This document shows positions 60,431-64,000 of a stretch of 64,000 nucleotides of DNA, one piece after another. The notes below the pieces were generated by a model. That model saw nothing but the letters and a program-made list of their open reading frames with translations, ran no database searches and had not been told where the DNA came from. Every line of letters begins with the position of its first letter. Position 1 is the first letter of the stretch. A program made the position numbers and the translations under genes. Source of the DNA: Arenibacter algicola. Lineage in GTDB: Bacteria; Bacteroidota; Bacteroidia; Flavobacteriales; Flavobacteriaceae. The DNA is taken from the NCBI RefSeq assembly GCF_018860365.1, contig NZ_JAHKPO010000014.1, positions 1-64,000 on the forward strand, written 5' to 3'.

Positions 60431-62917
60431 ATGAAATTGAATTCTACCCATAAAGCAAATAATCTCTCGTTCCTTGAGAATAGTGGCCACATGGGCGAGC
60501 TTATTAGGGAGATGGACTGGAATAACACCTCTCTGGGCCCTATCAGTAATTGGCCTGTAAGTTTGCGTACCACCCTAGCTATAATTTTGCACTCATCCTA
60601 TCCCATGTTTCTTTTTTGGGGTGATGAGCTTATCTGCTTTTATAATGATGCGTACAGACCAAGTTTAGGGATAGAAGGAAAACATCCGGCTATTGGAAAA
60701 AAGGGCAAGGACGTTTGGCCGGAGATATGGGAGTTTATTGGCCCTTTGATCAGTAAAGTGGTCACTACTGCCAAACCTATTTCATATAGTGACCAATTGG
60801 TGCCATTTCACCGAAATGGGAGCATGGAGGACATATATTGGACATTCTGCTATAGTGCCGCTTTTGATGATGATGGCAAGGTAAATGGCGTAGTTGTTAC
60901 CTGCACAGAGACTACCGAAACCGTAATTACCAAAAAGGAATTACAAGAAAGTGAACGTAGGCTTCGCACAATGATTGCTCAAGCCCCTGTATCGATAGCT
61001 ATATTTCAAGGTAAGGACCATGTTACGGAATTGGTCAATTCACTTGCACTGCAAATGTGGGGGAGAAGGGAGGATGAAGTATTGGGACAACCAATTTTGG
61101 AAGCAATGCCCGAACTTAGGTCACAAGGTATTAAAGAGTTGTTGGACGAGGTCTATAGTACTGGCAATTCTTTTTCTACTTCAGAGTTTCCTGTGGAAAT
61201 CATGAGAAAGGGGAATTTAAATATGGCTTATCTAAACTTCAGCTTCGAACCACTTTTAGATACTACCGGGAAAATTGAAGGAATAATGGCTTTGGGTATT
61301 GAAGTTACGGATCAAGTAATTACCCGCAAGAAAATAGAAGAAAGTGAAAAAAAATTCAGATTACTGGCAGACTCGCTTCCCCAGTTAGTTTGGACTGCAG
61401 ATCCAAAAGGGAATTTGAATTATTTTAATCAATCAGTTTTTGAATTTTCTGGATTGCCGCAGGATCAATTAATTAATAAAGGATGGTTACAGATGGTGCA
61501 TCCGGCCGATAGGAAAAGAAATTTTAAAACTTGGGAAGAAGCCATTACAACCGGTAAGGATTTTTTATTGGAGCACCGCTTTCAAAGACATGATGGTGAA
61601 TACCGTTGGCAGTTGAGCCGTGCAAAGCCACAACGTAATGATGGCGGAATTATACAAATGTGGGTAGGAAGTAGTACGGATATTCAGGAACAGAAAATTT
61701 TCCTTAATAAATTGGAAAAACAAGTTCAGGAACGCACTGCCGAGCTGGTAGAATTAAACGAGTCGCTTAAAAAAAGCGAACAGCGCTATCACCTAATGGT
61801 GGAGGAAGTGCAGGACTATGCAATACTTTATTTGAACCCCGAGGGAATTGTGGAGAACTGGAATACAGGAGCAGAAAAAATTAAGGGCTATAAGGCTCAA
61901 GAGATAATAGGTAAGAATTTTTCCAATTTTTACACGGAGGAAGATAGAAAAAGTGGACTTCCTAAAAGGTTATTGGGCCTGGCTGCCAGAAACGGCAAGG
62001 CATTACAGGAAGGATGGCGCGTAAGAAAGGACAATACTTTATTTTGGGCAAGCGTGGTAATTACAGCAGTGCATAATGAAAAAAATGAGGTTATAGGATA
62101 TTCAAAAGTAACCCATGACCTTACAGCCAAGAAAGAATCAGATGATGCACTTAAGGAAAAGCAAGCCGAGCTGGAACAAAAGAACATTGAGCTGCAGAAA
62201 ATGAACAAGGAACTCCAATCCTTTGCATACATATCAAGCCATGATTTACAGGAGCCATTAAGAAAAATTCAAACGTTTGCTTCCAGAATAATTGAAAAGG
62301 ATCACGATACACTTTCAGAAAATGGAAAATATCTATTTAAAAGGATGCAATTGTCCGCAGAAAGGATGCAGACGCTGATCGACGATTTGTTGGCCTATTC
62401 CCGAACACATAATATGGAGGGCGATTTTGAGAAAACCAATCTTAATCTTATCATAGAGGAAGTGAAACAAGACCTTAGTGAAGAACTTCTTCAGAAAAAT
62501 GCCATTATCGAAACAGATAAAACTTGCATGGTCAACATAATTCCATTTCAATTTAAACAGCTCTTCTATAACTTGCTAAGTAATTCTTTAAAGTTTGCAA
62601 AACCAGAAAAACCTGTCCACGTAACTATAAAAAACGAGTACGTTCCCGGAAATTTATTGGAAGGCGAAAATTTTCATGACGATACTAAATATTGCCATAT
62701 CACATTTGCGGACAACGGTATAGGCTTTGAACAAGAATACAGTGAAAAGATCTTTGAACTATTTCAGCGCCTTTATGGGAGGACAGAATATCCAGGAACA
62801 GGAATAGGACTCGCTATAATAAAGCGTATTGTAGAGAATCATCACGGTGTTATTACGGCACAGGGTGAATTGGGCAAGGGTGCTACTTTTAACATATATC
62901 TTCCCGTAGAGGACTAA
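60431..62917 (+). CDS. Multi-PAS sensor histidine kinase
   Basis: An 828-residue kinase without a membrane helix, so cytosolic. The order is an N-terminal PAS-like domain (about 35-165, FLFWGDELICFYNDAYRPSL), PAS domains at about 180-300, 305-420 and 450-570, a coiled coil, a HisKA domain with the phospho-acceptor His604 (ISSHDLQEPLRKIQ), and an HATPase domain with the N-box LFYNLLSNSLKFAKP and G boxes DNGIGF and GTGIGLAII. It ends with FNIYLPVED and has no receiver of its own; the preceding small response regulator fills that role. Confidence 0.93.
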   Translation: MKLNSTHKANNLSFLENSGHMGELIREMDWNNTSLGPISNWPVSLRTTLAIILHSSYPMFLFWGDELICFYNDAYRPSLGIEGKHPAIGKKGKDVWPEIWEFIGPLISKVVTTAKPISYSDQLVPFHRNGSMEDIYWTFCYSAAFDDDGKVNGVVVTCTETTETVITKKELQESERRLRTMIAQAPVSIAIFQGKDHVTELVNSLALQMWGRREDEVLGQPILEAMPELRSQGIKELLDEVYSTGNSFSTSEFPVEIMRKGNLNMAYLNFSFEPLLDTTGKIEGIMALGIEVTDQVITRKKIEESEKKFRLLADSLPQLVWTADPKGNLNYFNQSVFEFSGLPQDQLINKGWLQMVHPADRKRNFKTWEEAITTGKDFLLEHRFQRHDGEYRWQLSRAKPQRNDGGIIQMWVGSSTDIQEQKIFLNKLEKQVQERTAELVELNESLKKSEQRYHLMVEEVQDYAILYLNPEGIVENWNTGAEKIKGYKAQEIIGKNFSNFYTEEDRKSGLPKRLLGLAARNGKALQEGWRVRKDNTLFWASVVITAVHNEKNEVIGYSKVTHDLTAKKESDDALKEKQAELEQKNIELQKMNKELQSFAYISSHDLQEPLRKIQTFASRIIEKDHDTLSENGKYLFKRMQLSAERMQTLIDDLLAYSRTHNMEGDFEKTNLNLIIEEVKQDLSEELLQKNAIIETDKTCMVNIIPFQFKQLFYNLLSNSLKFAKPEKPVHVTIKNEYVPGNLLEGENFHDDTKYCHITFADNGIGFEQEYSEKIFELFQRLYGRTEYPGTGIGLAIIKRIVENHHGVITAQGELGKGATFNIYLPVED

Positions 62918-63071
62918 AAGATGATAATTGTGCCTTTTGTACGCTGTACCTAAAAGGCAAAAATGTGATTAATATATCCGTTCGCTTTATTGGAATAAGG
63001 TCGCAGTCCACCAAATTTGACATAGGCGATAGGATTAAAAAAGTAAAAACTTATGTATAATTGCTGTAATT

Positions 63072-63509
63072 CTAGACAATAACCATAAAACTTAAATCGT
63101 CATTGGTTTTTGAGGTTGTATTTTGAATAGGTTTCAGAGATTTATATAAGACGGTTTTTAATTGATTGTACGAGTTGGGTTTCTTAATGTAAAGATTGGC
63201 CCCACTCTCTTTCAGTTGTTCTACTTCATTTTCATTATAGGATGTGGAATAAATGATTATTTGTATTTCTGATAATTCAGGTATGTTACGGATATCCGTT
63301 AGGCATTCAAATCCGTCCATAAGTGGCATTCGAAGGTCTAAAAAAATGGTGTCTGGCTTGGGGTGGTCAGAGTACAATTCCGCCATTAGATCAACGCCGT
63401 TTTCAAATTGTTTTACCGAAGTTTCAATAGGTAATTCGGACAAAGCGTCCATAAAAAGTTCTCGATCATCTTGGTCATCGTCTGCTAGAAAAATGTTAAT
63501 AGGATTCAT
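63072..63509 (-). CDS. Single-domain response regulator
   Basis: A 145-residue receiver domain with FLADDDQDDRELF, phospho-acceptor Asp58 (IFLDLRMPL), IIYSTSY and IKKPNSY. No output domain. It resembles the response regulator in front of the kinase gene and converges on the kinase gene from the other side, so the kinase has two receiver partners nearby. It could be a phosphate sink or a second target. Confidence 0.92.
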   Translation of the reverse strand: MNPINIFLADDDQDDRELFMDALSELPIETSVKQFENGVDLMAELYSDHPKPDTIFLDLRMPLMDGFECLTDIRNIPELSEIQIIIYSTSYNENEVEQLKESGANLYIKKPNSYNQLKTVLYKSLKPIQNTTSKTNDDLSFMVIV

Positions 63510-63939
63510 AACTGTATATTTTAATTGATTAACTGCCGGCTAAGAATATTTATTATAAACTGATTTATGAACTTAAATCCTGATTATCACCATATAGTTT
63601 GTCACCATTTCAACCTGGCTTACAAGTTTTTCATTTTAGCATTCTCAATCTTTGGAAGGCTCTAAAATGTCTTATAAGCTGTTTAATTGCCACATAATCA
63701 TAAATTTAAGGAAATTTTAATTATTGGATGTGTCAAATGAATTGAATATTAACTCGAAAAATATTTGAGTCAATCAGGATAAATACAATGGATTCGGAGA
63801 ATAGGCCGATTATATAGGTACGGCAACCTTACTCCTCTGTTGGTATATAAAACGGAAAGGAAGTTGTTGGGTTGGTTATCAGCACATTTGAAATACAGGT
63901 GGAAAGTATTAATGGGAGATAAACGGCGGTCCTAAAATA
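63510..63939. other. Intergenic region with no gene found
   Basis: No gene of any size is convincing here on either strand. An imperfect inverted repeat (ACTCGAAA with TTTGAGT, near 63752-63770) is present. The region ends at a strong terminator. Confidence 0.6.
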
Positions 63940-63969
63940 AAAGAACCGCTCTGTAAAGAGCGGTTCTTT
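63940..63969. terminator. Bidirectional intrinsic terminator near the right edge
   Basis: AAAGAACCGCTC and GAGCGGTTCTTT pair over 12 bases around a 6-base loop. It probably ends a gene coming from beyond the right edge on the minus strand; one frame has a TGA at 63980-63978 preceded by six in-frame codons. Confidence 0.8.
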
Positions 63970-64000
63970 GTTTCGCTTCATTTAGAAGCATGAGCTTGAG

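Noticed and set aside
63978-64000. Possible C-terminus (in-frame codons for QAHASK then TGA) of a minus-strand gene beyond the right edge
   Set aside because: Only six codons are visible. The nearby terminator makes it plausible, but there is not enough sequence to call a gene.

Overview
The window is a chromosomal stretch of a marine-type member of the Bacteroidota, almost certainly family Flavobacteriaceae. The evidence is AT-rich coding DNA, promoters of the Bacteroidota type (TTG, about 21 bases, TAnnTTTG), lipoproteins and outer-membrane barrels typical of the phylum, DUF4834, YfhO and BatA-domain proteins, ECF-like sigma factors, and a gene pair that fits synthesis of the sulfonolipid capnine. 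I saw no tRNA, rRNA, CRISPR array, insertion sequence or prophage. It reads as core genome with a few accessory loci.

Layout. 1-2707 is the N-terminal part of a large secreted repeat protein that runs off the left edge and carries near-identical 285-bp repeats. 2886-10415 holds a lipid A type acyltransferase divergent from a rhomboid protease, a TlpA-like lipoprotein, a small barrel protein, a large FAD/Fe-S oxidoreductase and a metallophosphoesterase of the LpxH type. 10645-14704 has aroC, a dicarboxylate/amino acid symporter, a QEGLA-motif metallopeptidase-like protein and a 57-residue membrane protein. 14776-17778 is a TonB-type barrel operon behind a 20-bp palindrome. 17961-19548 has an arsenate reductase and prfB with its programmed frameshift. 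19616-22952 is the ATP-grasp / alpha-E / transglutaminase operon. 23171-27104 holds a threonine aldolase, a DUF1508 protein, an orphan trpB behind a structured leader, a thioredoxin and YbaB.

27295-33073 carries oligopeptidase B, then a cysteine-synthase-like enzyme and an alpha-oxoamine synthase that together match the first two steps of capnine synthesis, then a two-part GNAT protein. 33142-39765 has a barrel protein and an operon of DUF4834, YfhO, a GT4 glycosyltransferase and a flippase. 39931-44268 holds a basic Arg/Ser-rich secreted protein and uvrA.

44425-46635 is the most unusual part: two tandem paralogous copies of a cassette made of a 193-residue sigma factor followed, after 71-72 bases, by a microprotein of about 50 residues. 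Each copy has a repeated GTTAT/ATAAC motif before the microprotein, and the first sigma gene is preceded by a large nested inverted repeat that ends exactly at its start codon. I regard this as the best candidate for an undescribed regulatory system.

46654-55399 has a cysteine-free endonuclease III, bcp, a conserved 486-residue protein of unknown function, a PhnP-like hydrolase, an esterase, two DUF4870 proteins, and a dihydroorotase homologue without its metal ligands that is translationally coupled to a BatA-domain protein. 55530-59688 holds a glycosyltransferase fused to a Rossmann-like domain, a GDSL hydrolase, a CrtI/RetSat-like oxidoreductase and a small membrane protein. 59979-63509 is a multi-PAS histidine kinase flanked by two single-domain response regulators.
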